The notes: generated by a model from the letters alone, not told the origin. DNA of 64,000 bases from Devosia sp. (GCA_026126125.1 JAHCJW010000002.1:18470-82469); one strand, 5' to 3'. Numbered from the stretch's first letter, positions 45,412 through 54,094 are shown. Program-made: numbers and translations.

Positions 45412-46068
45412 TCATCGCCGGAAGAAGTTCCTGACCACCCAGGCCACCATTCTTGGCGACCTCAGATCGAGCAGGGTCTTCAATCCCGCCAGCAGCACGA
45501 GACCGAGCATGCCACTGCCAGTCAGCATGACACCGCCCGCGCCGAAGATGATGACGATCTGCATGACCGTGACCCGAAGATAGAGATCGGCGACCGTCGG
45601 CAGAGTGGTCGGTGCGTTGCGGTTTTGCCAGAACATCGCGGCGCGCTGGACAAAAAGAAAGGCAAGCGCTGGCCAGATTGCCTGTCCGATCAGAAATGTC
45701 TCGATGAAGGTCGAAACGGACTGCAAATGTCCCGGCCAAGCGTTTCCATAAAGCCGGCTCATCAGGAAAAGGTGCAGCGCCAGCATGAAACCGGTCTGGA
45801 ACAGGATGAGGCCAGGGTTTGTCGGAGAAAATATGGAGCGACGGGCCGACATGCCGGGGGAAGTCCATCCCGTTTCATCGTCATCGTGCAGGGCGGCCGT
45901 GATGATCGTCCAGAATCCAATGATCAGGGTCTCACACCAATAGGCGATGAGCAGCGTATAGATATCCCATCCTGCAAAGAGCACGCCGATGATCGGCAGG
46001 ATATTTCCTGCGATGGTCGAGGCCACACCATTGGCGTCGATGCGAAACTGGCCGTCGGCTATTCTCAT
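45412..46068 (-). CDS. DUF6498-like integral membrane protein
   Basis: 218 residues with about five membrane helices. The N-terminal part NILPIIGVLFAGWDIYTLLIAYWCETLIIGFW matches the DUF6498 pattern (N..P..GV...GW......YW.E). Function unknown. It is followed by the DUF3592-like gene on the same strand and probably cotranscribed with it. Confidence 0.72.
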   Translation of the reverse strand: MRIADGQFRIDANGVASTIAGNILPIIGVLFAGWDIYTLLIAYWCETLIIGFWTIITAALHDDDETGWTSPGMSARRSIFSPTNPGLILFQTGFMLALHLFLMSRLYGNAWPGHLQSVSTFIETFLIGQAIWPALAFLFVQRAAMFWQNRNAPTTLPTVADLYLRVTVMQIVIIFGAGGVMLTGSGMLGLVLLAGLKTLLDLRSPRMVAWVVRNFFRR

Positions 46069-46150
46069 TTGATTTCCGTGTCAGGGAGGTGGAAGCCGGA
46101 CGATCCGCCATTCACTGCTCGAATGAGAGAGCAGTTGGCCGGGTCAGGGC

Positions 46151-46495
46151 TCATGTCGCGTCACCGTCGAGAACGGATCGGGCCTGTGCCGTGAGTGGAA
46201 CGCCTCGCTCTGCAAGTGCCCTCACAAGACAAAGCGCCGCCGCCTTGTCGAAGAAATTGGCGCTGAACGTCCATGGCCCCTTTCGAGGCACCAGGGTCAC
46301 CTGATGGGCCAGACGCCATCGAACATCCACTGTGGCAATGTCGGAAAAGGGCAGCACGCGACGGCCGATCACGCGGATGACGATCGCTTGCTCATCCATG
46401 TCCAGCGCCGGATAAAGCGAATTCCGCGACAGAGCGATGAACGGCACATAGCGCAAGCCACGGAAGGTTGCCGAGGGAGAAAACTGGCGCTTCAT
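46151..46495 (-). CDS. hypothetical protein, PH-like
   Basis: 114 residues without signal peptide. The sequence has alternating beta-like strands (YPALDMDEQAIVIRVIGRRVLPFSDIATVDVRW) followed by a short helix, resembling a small PH-like domain that interprets a conversion of local curvature in membrane proteins, but no family is firmly recognised. It lies seven bases after the upstream secreted-protein gene, so likely same transcript. Confidence 0.55.
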   Translation of the reverse strand: MKRQFSPSATFRGLRYVPFIALSRNSLYPALDMDEQAIVIRVIGRRVLPFSDIATVDVRWRLAHQVTLVPRKGPWTFSANFFDKAAALCLVRALAERGVPLTAQARSVLDGDAT

Positions 46496-46502
46496 CGGCA
46501 GG

Positions 46503-47117
46503 TCAGGGCCCGGCCGGAGCCGGCGGGACCACGAGGCAGCCGCTGAGCTGGAACAGGCCTACCGGCATAGGATCGCGATCGGCGGCTGGATCGTCGGTGA
46601 ACGCTGCCGCCGCATACCACAGCCCCTGCCCCAGTTCGGGCAGCATGATAAAGGCAGGCGCTTCATCGCCCTTCATGGGCGGATCGAAAGCTACGGCGAG
46701 GCTGGCATCAAGGCTCAAGAAGCGCAGCCATCCCCCGATCTCCTCGTCGGTCGCACCGTCAGGATTGTCGCCATAAGGTTCCGCCAGCAGATTGCGCGGG
46801 CCCGCCGCGTTGTAAGGATCGGTGACCGGAAACACCGATATGCCGCCATAACCCTGAGATACGCTGAAGGTGAACCAATAATCGCGCTGCGGCGTGGTCA
46901 GGCGCAGATAGAGGTCGGAGGCCATGCTGGCCATGGTCTTGGCCGGCACCAGGCCCAGCCGCCACGCACCCTCGCTGTCGGGAACACGCAGTTCGTAGAC
47001 CGCCCGCTCCACCGGACACGGGTCCGGATCGAGCACAACGGGTTGGGCCTGCGCGGACAGGCTGGCGGCAAGCATGGCTGCGAGCACAGCCAAGCGCATC
47101 CCGATAGTGTGCAGCAT
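46503..47117 (-). CDS. hypothetical secreted protein
   Basis: About 204 residues with a signal peptide (MRLAVLAAMLAASLSAQAQ) and a cysteine early in the mature chain (DPDPCPVERAVYEL) and one near the end (LSGCLVVPP), which could form a disulfide. No enzyme motif is visible. GGAGGT stands next to ATG 47117. It precedes the PH-like gene and follows another secreted protein gene. Confidence 0.6.
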   Translation of the reverse strand: MLHTIGMRLAVLAAMLAASLSAQAQPVVLDPDPCPVERAVYELRVPDSEGAWRLGLVPAKTMASMASDLYLRLTTPQRDYWFTFSVSQGYGGISVFPVTDPYNAAGPRNLLAEPYGDNPDGATDEEIGGWLRFLSLDASLAVAFDPPMKGDEAPAFIMLPELGQGLWYAAAAFTDDPAADRDPMPVGLFQLSGCLVVPPAPAGP

Positions 47118-47133
47118 CACCTCCAGTCCCCCA

Positions 47134-47685
47134 TCAGTCCGGCCAGACCAGTTCGCCGGCCGCTACATTGGCCGCGTTTATCGTTTCGAGGGCGAAGATG
47201 GTGCGCCAGCAATCCGGGCTCATGCCCAGCGTTTCTTCGGTCAGCTCGATTTCCGCGCGGCGGCCGAAGGGCACGGCCATATAGGCTTCCCAGAAGCCAT
47301 AGCCCCTGGCATAGGCCGCATTGGTCGAAACCGGATCCATCTCGTATCCGGGATGATCCATATCCTCGAACAGCGCCGCCGTAGCGTCCGCCAGGGTCGA
47401 GAGTTCCACGGCATGCGCCTGCGCCATACCGATATCCTGTGCGGTCTGTGTATCGGGCTGCGGATAGGCGGCGCGCAGATATTCGTAATCGTCAGCAAAG
47501 CCATTGGCGGCTCCAACCTGCTGGCCATAGCAGAAGGCGAGGAGGTCATAGTCCGTTTGCGTCGCCCGCTCGAAAGCCGATGCTGGCGCACTGGACAGCG
47601 TAAGGGACAGCACCGCCAGGCAGGCGACCTGGACTGCGGCCGGCACGGTCCGCCCCAAGGCGTCGGTTCTCTCTATGATATTCAT
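47134..47685 (-). CDS. hypothetical exported protein
   Basis: 183 residues from ATG 47685. A signal-like segment (VACLAVLSLTLSSAPASAFE) leads to a helical mature part with two cysteines (LLAFCYGQQVG and SPDCWRTI). No family recognised. The frame extends upstream to 47814 but runs through two hairpins and lacks a start signal. Codon use and direction agree with its neighbours. Confidence 0.6.
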   Translation of the reverse strand: MNIIERTDALGRTVPAAVQVACLAVLSLTLSSAPASAFERATQTDYDLLAFCYGQQVGAANGFADDYEYLRAAYPQPDTQTAQDIGMAQAHAVELSTLADATAALFEDMDHPGYEMDPVSTNAAYARGYGFWEAYMAVPFGRRAEIELTEETLGMSPDCWRTIFALETINAANVAAGELVWPD

Positions 47686-47754
47686 TCCGCCCTGCCCCAT
47701 CGCGCAGTTTCCATTCATGCATCGGGCATGATTGCAGGTCGATACGCTATTCGC

Positions 47755-47820
47755 ATCCCCCCGTTCAGGGGGGCTCGCTGGATCGGATGTGGGGCAACGG
47801 CGCACGATGTTCATGTGCGC
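47755..47820. terminator. two hairpins at the end of the Pxp/Acc operon
   Basis: CCCCCC (47755-47760) pairs with GGGGGG (47766-47771) over GTTCA, and CGGCGCAC (47796-47803) pairs with GTGCGCCG (47813-47820) over a 9-nt loop. They lie 3' of the thioesterase gene, the last gene of the leftward operon. No T-run follows either stem. Confidence 0.5.
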
Positions 47821-47852
47821 CGATCTCTGGGCGAGCGGTATTATTATGCGGC

Positions 47853-48272
47853 TTACGAGAGTTTCCAGGTCGAGTTGGCCACCGCGGCCAATCGGTCGGC
47901 CGCGTCATAAAGCCGTGACTCGACGAAAGCGATGCTGCGCCCACGCCGCAGGAACTGCGCCTCGGCGCGCACCTGGCCGTCGGTGATGGCCCGCAAATAT
48001 TGCACTTTCATTTCCAGCGTTGCGCCGCCCATACCATAGCTATGGTGTAACAAATGCCCCATCGAGATATCCAGAATGGTGGCGATCATGCCGCCATGCA
48101 GGCTGCCCATGACGTTGAACTGGAAATCCCGCACCGGCATGCGCACGATGCATCGATCTTCTTCGTAAGCGATGTCCAGATCGAGCAGGCGCGCGAGAAA
48201 GAAGGTGCCGAAACCGGGAGCTTGGCTTGCCAGCGCCCGTTCGAAGGCTTCTCTCGCTGCGGTTTCGTCCAT
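47853..48272 (-). CDS. PaaI-type hotdog thioesterase
   Basis: 139 residues with the hotdog signature NVMGSLHGGMIATILDISMGHLLHH and MKVQYLRAITDGQVRAEAQFLRRGRSIAFVESRLYD. PaaI-family enzymes hydrolyse acyl- or aryl-CoA thioesters. ATG 48272 is 13 bp after the AccC-like gene, so it closes that operon and may recycle CoA from dead-end thioesters. Confidence 0.85.
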   Translation of the reverse strand: MDETAAREAFERALASQAPGFGTFFLARLLDLDIAYEEDRCIVRMPVRDFQFNVMGSLHGGMIATILDISMGHLLHHSYGMGGATLEMKVQYLRAITDGQVRAEAQFLRRGRSIAFVESRLYDAADRLAAVANSTWKLS

Positions 48273-48285
48273 GTCGTGTCCTTTT

Positions 48286-49629
48286 CTATTTTGCAGCCAG
48301 CACGGCTTCCAGATGGTGGATGGTTGGCCCGCCCTCGCGCACGGCCGGATCGCGCAGCAGGCGGCTATGGAAGGGTATGTTGGTGCGGATGCCCTCGATC
48401 GTTGTTTCGGACAGAGCGTGCTCCATGCGGCGCAGGGCATCGGCGCGGTCGGCGCCATGGGTAATCAGCTTACCGATCATGGCGTCATAGTTTGGCGGCA
48501 CCACGGCGCCTTGCACCATATGCGTATCGACGCGCACCCCTGGCCCGCCGGGCAGATCGATCCGCGCGATGCGGCCCGGTGAGGGCAGGAAGGTCTCGGG
48601 GTCCTCCGCATTGATCCGGCATTCGATCGCATGACCCTCGATGTTGATATCGTCCTGCCGCCAGGGCAAAGGCTGGCCCATCGCCAACAGGATCTGCGCA
48701 CGCACCAGGTCGATACCGGTCACCATCTCGGTCACGGGATGCTCGACCTGTACCCGTGTGTTCATCTCGATGAAGGCGAAGATGCCGTCCTGATAGAGAA
48801 ATTCGAAGGTGCCCAGACCGCGATAACCGATCTGTCGACAGGCGCGGGTGCAGAGCGCGCCCAACTCCTCGATGGCGCTGCGCGGGATGCCGGGAGCAGG
48901 AGCCTCCTCAATCACTTTCTGGTGGCGGCGCTGCAACGAGCAATCGCGGTCCCCCAGATGGATGGCATTGCCGTGATTGTCGCACAGAACCTGAATTTCA
49001 ACGTGACGCGGACGGTCAAGATACTTTTCCAGATACAGCGTAGGGTTGCCGAAGGCCTTGCGGGCCTCCTCGCGCGTCAGGGGAACAGCTGTATCAAGCG
49101 CCTCGGGAGAGTGAACGACGCGCATACCGCGTCCCCCGCCACCGCCCGCGGCCTTGACGATCACGGGAAAACCCAGCGCAACGGCCATGTCCCGGATGGC
49201 GGCCGCGTCCTCGGGCAGCGCGGCGGAAGGACCGGGGACACAGGGCACGCCTGCCGCCTGCATCGCCGCCTTGGCGGCGATCTTGTCGCCCATCTGCCGG
49301 ATCACCTGCGGACCGGGGCCAATGAAGACCAGGCCTTCCGCCTCGACCTTTTCAGCGAAATCGGCGTTTTCCGACAGGAAACCGTAGCCGGGATGGATGG
49401 CGCCGGCGCCGGTTTCGCGCGCGGCATAGAGGATCGCGTTGTGATCGAGATAGCTTTGCCCAGCCGCTGCCGGGCCAATGCACAGCACCTGATCCGCCTT
49501 GCGCAGCCAGGGACTGTCTCGGTCGGCTTCCGAGCAGATGGCGACGACGCGCAGGTCCAGCATCCGGCAGGCCCGCAGGATACGCAGGGCGATTTCGCCG
49601 CGATTGGCGATGAGGACGGTATCAAACAT
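48286..49629 (-). CDS. accC: biotin carboxylase (AccC-like), in a 5-oxoprolinase-type operon
   Basis: A 447-residue ATP-grasp biotin carboxylase: VLIANRGEIALRILRA at the start, the glycine loop KAAGGGGGRGMRVV, ECSLQRRHQKVIEEAPAP-like segment (DCSLQRRHQKVIEEAPAPG) and FAFIEMNTRVQVEHPVTEMVTGIDLV with the catalytic arginine. It carboxylates biotin on a carrier with bicarbonate and ATP. Its start overlaps pxpA by eight bases. Housekeeping accC is normally with accB alone, so this copy is probably dedicated to the Pxp-like enzyme. Confidence 0.9.
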   Translation of the reverse strand: MFDTVLIANRGEIALRILRACRMLDLRVVAICSEADRDSPWLRKADQVLCIGPAAAGQSYLDHNAILYAARETGAGAIHPGYGFLSENADFAEKVEAEGLVFIGPGPQVIRQMGDKIAAKAAMQAAGVPCVPGPSAALPEDAAAIRDMAVALGFPVIVKAAGGGGGRGMRVVHSPEALDTAVPLTREEARKAFGNPTLYLEKYLDRPRHVEIQVLCDNHGNAIHLGDRDCSLQRRHQKVIEEAPAPGIPRSAIEELGALCTRACRQIGYRGLGTFEFLYQDGIFAFIEMNTRVQVEHPVTEMVTGIDLVRAQILLAMGQPLPWRQDDINIEGHAIECRINAEDPETFLPSPGRIARIDLPGGPGVRVDTHMVQGAVVPPNYDAMIGKLITHGADRADALRRMEHALSETTIEGIRTNIPFHSRLLRDPAVREGGPTIHHLEAVLAAK

Positions 49630-50410
49630 CGTGCGCCTGCAATTCTATGTGGTGGAGAGGCACCAACCGCGCGCCCTCGTCCGCCACGGTCTGACGAATG
49701 GTGCGGGCGATGTGGACGGCATCGGGCGTATCGCCATGGATCAGCAGGGTTTGCGCGGGCATTGGCAGTAGCGTGCCTGCCACCGTCTCGACCGTGCCTT
49801 CGCGGATGAGGCGGCGGATGCGGCGGGCCAGCGCTGCCGTGTCGGTCAGGAGCGCCTGCGGATGGTTGCGCGGCAGCAGCCGGCCATCTTCGGCAAAGCC
49901 TCGATCGGCTGAAAAAATCCCAAGACTGCGCAGCCCGTGATGCCCTGCCGCGCGCATCAGCATGGTATCGGGGGAGGTCGACACCACCAGGTCCGGACCG
50001 ACGCTTGCCACCGCCCCGATCAGGCACAAGGCAAGGCTTTCGTCGGCGCAGGCCATGTCACCCAGCGCACCGTGGAAACTGATATGACTGACCCGGGTGC
50101 CGGCCGCGCGGGCGATGCATTGCAGGGCGCCCAGCTGGTAAAGCACGTGGCTGGCAAAGCCGGGGCCGTCGATAGTCATGCGGCGCCGGCCGAAACCGAT
50201 CAGATCGGGCAGGCCGATATGTGCGCCGATGGCCACGCCCAGTTCAGCAGCGCGGGCACAGGTTGCCGCCATGATGCCGGCATCGCCGGCGTGATAGCCG
50301 CAGGCGATATTGGCCGAGGTCAGTTCAGCCAGCAGCGCGTGATCGTCCCCCAGCCGCCAGGCGCCATAGCCCTCACCCATATCGGCGTTGAGGTCAAATT
50401 CATCTGGCAT
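49622..50410 (-). CDS. pxpA: 5-oxoprolinase subunit A (LamB/YcsF family)
   Basis: 262 residues with the family opening FDLNADMGEGYGAW, the ANIACGYHAGD metal-site motif, GAHIGLPDLIGFGRR, SHISFHGALGDMA and LLIHGDTPDAVHIA. PxpA supplies the amidohydrolase-like part of bacterial ATP-dependent 5-oxoprolinase. Canonical proteins read HPGYPDxxGFGRR and VKPHGALYN; here the related sequences GLPDLIGFGRR and SFHGALGDM differ, hinting at changed substrate specificity. It overlaps the degenerate BCCP gene by 11 bp. Confidence 0.9.
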   Translation of the reverse strand: MPDEFDLNADMGEGYGAWRLGDDHALLAELTSANIACGYHAGDAGIMAATCARAAELGVAIGAHIGLPDLIGFGRRRMTIDGPGFASHVLYQLGALQCIARAAGTRVSHISFHGALGDMACADESLALCLIGAVASVGPDLVVSTSPDTMLMRAAGHHGLRSLGIFSADRGFAEDGRLLPRNHPQALLTDTAALARRIRRLIREGTVETVAGTLLPMPAQTLLIHGDTPDAVHIARTIRQTVADEGARLVPLHHIELQAHDV

Positions 50411-50789
50411 GGGGCTCTCCACCGGGCAGGATCGTAGCGACCGGCTGTCCATAGCCGACCAGCTCGTCCGTCCCGACCAGCAGCGCCGACAATGTGCCGC
50501 CGGCCAGGGCGCGCAGCGGGCGCAGGATCGCGCCTGTGCGCAGGAAGCCGATCGCTTGACCTTGGGGCACAAACTCACCGGGTCGCGCCTCGGGCCAGGC
50601 GGGGTGGAAGCGGCCCATGCCGTTAGCGAAGAGCGTCACCGGCTCGGGCGGTGCCGGCCGCGCGGGCGCGGCATGAACACGCCCCGGCTCCAGCCGGAGC
50701 AACCAGTCGTCCCCGGAAATCTCCACGGCGGCGACACGGCAGGCGCGGGCATGGGCAACCAGCTCCTCGATTTGCCTTTCAGTCAGCAT
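50400..50789 (-). CDS. degenerate biotin carboxyl carrier protein lacking the biotin lysine
   Basis: 129 residues shaped like AccB: an N-terminal helix (LTERQIEELVAHARA), VEISGDDWLLRLEPG, a proline/alanine linker, then a hammerhead domain (GQAIGFLRTGAILRPLRA to GTLSALLV). Aligned with the true BCCP of this operon, the biotinylation segment E-V-M-K-L is replaced by R-T-G-A-I, so no lysine can be biotinylated. It is translated between pxpC and pxpA with overlaps, showing it is kept as part of the unit. A structural or docking role is plausible. Confidence 0.75.
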   Translation of the reverse strand: MLTERQIEELVAHARACRVAAVEISGDDWLLRLEPGRVHAAPARPAPPEPVTLFANGMGRFHPAWPEARPGEFVPQGQAIGFLRTGAILRPLRALAGGTLSALLVGTDELVGYGQPVATILPGGEPHAR

Positions 50790-50801
50790 CTGCTCACCCC
50801 C

Positions 50802-51782
50802 TTACCGCGTGAAGCCGGGCAGTTCGGCATAGCGCGCCACGTCGCGGCGCAACGCGGCCACAAGGTCACGCTGCTCGTTCCGGGCGGCGATCGCCTGGGC
50901 TGTCGTGACGCGGTGAAAGCGGATCCGCGTGCCGGGACGGGCCTGTCCAGCGCGCCACATATCGGCCTGGATCACCACCCCGAGACGGGGATAGCCACCG
51001 GCGCTATTGGCGTCGCGCAACTGGATCAGCGGGTCGCCCGAGGGAGGCACCTGCACCACACCGGGCAGAATGCCGCCCGAGCGCAGTTCGGTGGGCTGCG
51101 CCAGTGTCAGTTTTTCACCCGACAGGCGCATACCCATACGGTCGGCCATGGTCGAGACGAGCCAGTCGTCCTGCCAGAATGCGGCCTGCGCCGCAGCGGT
51201 GAAAACGCCATGCTCGGGTCCTGGCACCACGCGAATATCCAGAAAATCGGAGGCGCTGGTGAACGCCAGCGTTTCGTCGGGCGGCTGGGCGCCGAAATCC
51301 TGCGCGCCTGTGCTGTGGGGAGCCGGTCCCACCGGCAGCAGATCGCCATCACGCAGGTCGCGCCCCTCATGTCCCCCAAGGCCGTTGCGCAGGTCGGAGG
51401 CGCGTGAGCCCAGCACCAGGGGGACGTCGATGCCGCCTGCCACGGTAATATAGCTGCGCGCTCCGGTCGTCGGACGCTTGAGCACAAGGTCCTGCCCCGG
51501 TTCCAGCCGCATAACCCAGCAGGGCGGCAGCGGCGTGCCGTCGAGAAAGGCCGAGGCAGCGCCGGTGACTGCCACCAGATGCGGCTGGGTCGTGGTCAGG
51601 CGCATCGGGAAAGTCTGAACCTCGATCCCGGCTGCGTGGTCGGGATTGCCCAGCAGCGCATTCCCCATGGAGAGCGCAAGGTTGTCCATCGCTCCGCCCT
51701 GGCATAGCCCGATATGGCGGTATCCTGGCCGTGCATGATCCTGGACTGAGTTCTGCGGTGGTGTTGCCAGGATTTTCAGCAT
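50802..51782 (-). CDS. pxpC: 5-oxoprolinase subunit C (biotin-dependent carboxyltransferase domain, KipA family)
   Basis: 326 residues of the allophanate-hydrolase-subunit-2/KipA family: SVQDHARPGYRHIGLCQGGAMDNLALSMGNALLGN, the GIEVQ segment, and RVVPGPEHGVF, SMADRMGMRLSG, GGILPGVVQVPPSGDPLIQLRDANSAGGYPRLGVV. In urea amidolyase-type enzymes this domain works with biotin. ATG 51782 sits in the overlap with pxpB; the long upstream frame is a shadow. With pxpB it forms the KipI-KipA pair. Confidence 0.9.
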   Translation of the reverse strand: MLKILATPPQNSVQDHARPGYRHIGLCQGGAMDNLALSMGNALLGNPDHAAGIEVQTFPMRLTTTQPHLVAVTGAASAFLDGTPLPPCWVMRLEPGQDLVLKRPTTGARSYITVAGGIDVPLVLGSRASDLRNGLGGHEGRDLRDGDLLPVGPAPHSTGAQDFGAQPPDETLAFTSASDFLDIRVVPGPEHGVFTAAAQAAFWQDDWLVSTMADRMGMRLSGEKLTLAQPTELRSGGILPGVVQVPPSGDPLIQLRDANSAGGYPRLGVVIQADMWRAGQARPGTRIRFHRVTTAQAIAARNEQRDLVAALRRDVARYAELPGFTR

Positions 51783-52459
51783 GGCAACACCTTCTCGATG
51801 ACAAAGCGGATGCGGTCGCCCACCGCGACCTGCAGCGGCGGCTCGGCATGAGGGTCGAATGGGTGACGGAAGCGGGTGGTGTAGCCCAGCGTGTACCAGC
51901 CGCTGGGGCCCGGCGTCATGCCGATGGTTGCCTGCACCCCCCCGATGCTGACGGTGCCCGGCTCGGGCACCATGACCGGAACCTTCTTGCGCGGCAGCAC
52001 CAGCGCCGGATCGACACCATAGAGATAGCCGAAACCCGGGGTAACGGAGGGCGCAAAGATAATATAGTCCCGCGCGGCGTGCATTCGCGCCGCCTCTTCC
52101 AGCGTCACTCCGGCATGGGTTGCGACAAAGGGCAGGTCGGGTCCGCGCTCGCCGCCATAGATGACGGGAAATTCCCATACCCGACCCTCGATGGCCAAGG
52201 GAGGAAGCCGCACCCATGCGTCGTGCAGCCAGTCTGCCAAGGCCTCGGCCTGCCAGAGGTCAGGGTCGAAGCTGACCAGCAGGTTGGCCATGCCCAAGCC
52301 GGTTTCCACGATGCCCGGCTGCTCCTTCAGCGCGGCGTCCAATGCCCAGATGCGCTGCTGTGCGCCCAGGTCCATGGCGCCGGGTGCGTCCAGCACCAAG
52401 GCCGCCTCGCCAAATTGAGCGATGTGCGGACAGTCGGAGACGGGGTCATGCGAGTTCAA
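51776..52459 (-). CDS. pxpB: 5-oxoprolinase subunit B (KipI family)
   Basis: 227 residues of the allophanate-hydrolase-subunit-1/KipI family: IAQFGEAALVLD, LLVSFDPD, FPVIYGGERGPDLPFVA, APSVTPGFGYLYGVDPALVLPRK, VSIGGVQATIGMTPGPSGWYTLG and a C-terminal GDRIRFV. TTG 52459 with GAGG upstream is the best start; other in-frame starts lie inside accB. It overlaps pxpC by seven and accB by 14 bases. Confidence 0.88.
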   Translation of the reverse strand: MNSHDPVSDCPHIAQFGEAALVLDAPGAMDLGAQQRIWALDAALKEQPGIVETGLGMANLLVSFDPDLWQAEALADWLHDAWVRLPPLAIEGRVWEFPVIYGGERGPDLPFVATHAGVTLEEAARMHAARDYIIFAPSVTPGFGYLYGVDPALVLPRKKVPVMVPEPGTVSIGGVQATIGMTPGPSGWYTLGYTTRFRHPFDPHAEPPLQVAVGDRIRFVIEKVLPC

Positions 52460-52883
52460 GAAGCACCTCGTCGTAAGCGACCTGGCTGCCATCCTCGACC
52501 AGAATGCGGCCTATCGTACCCGCCTTCGGCGCAATAACGGGATAGAGCAGCTTCATAACTTCGATCAGACACAGCGTCTGGCCGGGTTCGACCGAGGTGC
52601 CCGCGGTGATGAAGGCCTCGGCGCCGGGCGCATGGCGGAAATAGATCACCCCGTCAGTGGGCGCACGCACGACCGAGGCCGGACTGGCGTCGACAGGGGT
52701 GGTATCCGCGGCCTGCGCAGACGGAGTCGGCATCAGCGCCGGAACCGTTTGCGGCATCGGGGACTGGACCGCATTGGTCTCGACGCGGACCCGCATCCCC
52801 TCATGCGTGACTTCAAGCACGGCCACCCCGCTCCGGGCGGCCAGTTCGATCATCCGCTTGATTTCGTCAAAACTGATGGGCAT
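52446..52883 (-). CDS. accB: biotin carboxyl carrier protein (AccB-like)
   Basis: 145 residues: N-terminal helix ISFDEIKRMIELAARSGVAVLEV, a proline/alanine-rich linker, and the biotinyl domain with GQTLCLIEVMKLLYPVIAPKAGTI, where the lysine in EVMKL is the biotin site (canonical EAMKM). It carries carboxybiotin from the AccC-like enzyme. Eight bases after the aminotransferase gene and overlapping pxpB, it belongs to the Pxp-type system rather than to fatty-acid synthesis. Confidence 0.9.
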   Translation of the reverse strand: MPISFDEIKRMIELAARSGVAVLEVTHEGMRVRVETNAVQSPMPQTVPALMPTPSAQAADTTPVDASPASVVRAPTDGVIYFRHAPGAEAFITAGTSVEPGQTLCLIEVMKLLYPVIAPKAGTIGRILVEDGSQVAYDEVLLELA

Positions 52884-52891
52884 GGCGCGGC

Positions 52892-54094
52892 TCAGTGCAG
52901 TTCGTGGCAGAATTCGACAATGCGCCTGCACCCTTCACTCAGCTGCGCGGGAGTGGCGGCATAGGAAATGCGGAAATAACCCTCCATGCCGTAGGCCGCC
53001 CCATACACTGTGGCCACATGCTTTTCGCGCAGCAGGGCGAGCACGAAATCCTGGCTGTTGGTGATCTGCGCGCCGGCCTTGCTGCGTTTGCCCAGATGCT
53101 CGGCGATCGAAGGAAAGACGTAGAAAGCACCCTCGGGCCGGTGACACCGCAGACCGGGGGCGTCGGCGATGATGCCCATGACCAGGTCGCGGCGGGCACG
53201 GTAGGAGTCGCGGCGCTCCGCGAGATATTCCTGCGGCCCATCCAGCGCGGCGGCGGCGGCGGCCTGCGCGATGGAACAGATACCGCTGGTGCTCTGCCCC
53301 TGCACGTTCAGCATCGCCGCCAGCAAGGGCTTGGGGCCACCGCAAAAACCCACGCGCCAGCCGGTCATGGCATAGGTCTTGGACACGCCGTTGACGGTCA
53401 GCACCCGGTCCCGCAGTGCGGGCTCGACCTCGGCTATGGTGCAGAACTCGGCGTCATCATAGAGGATATGCTCATACATATCGTCGCTGAGGACCATGAT
53501 CTGCGGATATCGTAGCAGCAGATCGGCGATGTCGCGCATCTCGGCGCGGGTGCAGGCGGCCCCGGTGGGGTTATTGGGGAAGTTCAGCACCAGCCATTTG
53601 GTACGCGGGGTGATCGCAGCCTCTATATCCTCGACGCGCGGTTTGAAACAGTTGGACTCGTGGCACGGCACGGCGACGGGAACACCGGCGGCGAATTTCA
53701 CCATATTGGCATAACTGATCCAGTAAGGCGCGGGGATCAGCACCTCATCGCCGGGATTGACCGAGGCCATGAAGGCATCGAACACGATCTGGGTGCCGCC
53801 ATTGGCAACCATGATCTCGTCCAGGGCATAGTCCAGATTGTTCTCGCGCCGGAATTTGGTCTGGATGGCGGCCTTCAACTCGGCAGTGCCGGTTTGCGGC
53901 GGGTAGCGCGTCTCCCCGCGCAGGGCGGCGGCGTGAGCAGCCTGGACCACATGGGCCGGAGTATCGAAATCCGGCTCTCCCAGGGACAGCGGAATGACCT
54001 TGCCGCCCTGCTGCGTGATCTCCCGCGCCATCTGGGTCAGCGCCGCGGAGGCGGAAATCGGGACATTGTCGAGTCTGCTTGCCTGCTTGAACAT
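52892..54094 (-). CDS. pyridoxal-phosphate aminotransferase (class I/II, aspartate-type)
   Basis: 400 residues of fold-type I: LSLGEPDFDTPAHV, the glycine-rich ANGGTQIVFDAF, NFPNNPTGAACTRAEM, DDMYEHILYD and the cofactor lysine in VNGVSKTYAMTGWRVGF, with FRISYA near the end binding the carboxylate. It transfers amino groups between an amino acid and a 2-oxo acid. It lies between the enoyl-CoA hydratase and accB genes. The amino acid produced by ring opening of a lactam would be a fitting substrate. Confidence 0.9.
   Translation of the reverse strand: MFKQASRLDNVPISASAALTQMAREITQQGGKVIPLSLGEPDFDTPAHVVQAAHAAALRGETRYPPQTGTAELKAAIQTKFRRENNLDYALDEIMVANGGTQIVFDAFMASVNPGDEVLIPAPYWISYANMVKFAAGVPVAVPCHESNCFKPRVEDIEAAITPRTKWLVLNFPNNPTGAACTRAEMRDIADLLLRYPQIMVLSDDMYEHILYDDAEFCTIAEVEPALRDRVLTVNGVSKTYAMTGWRVGFCGGPKPLLAAMLNVQGQSTSGICSIAQAAAAAALDGPQEYLAERRDSYRARRDLVMGIIADAPGLRCHRPEGAFYVFPSIAEHLGKRSKAGAQITNSQDFVLALLREKHVATVYGAAYGMEGYFRISYAATPAQLSEGCRRIVEFCHELH

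Noticed and set aside
48286-52883. Housekeeping acetyl-CoA carboxylase accBC
   Set aside because: The genes are split by and overlap pxpA/B/C and a degenerate carrier, so a dedicated role is more likely.
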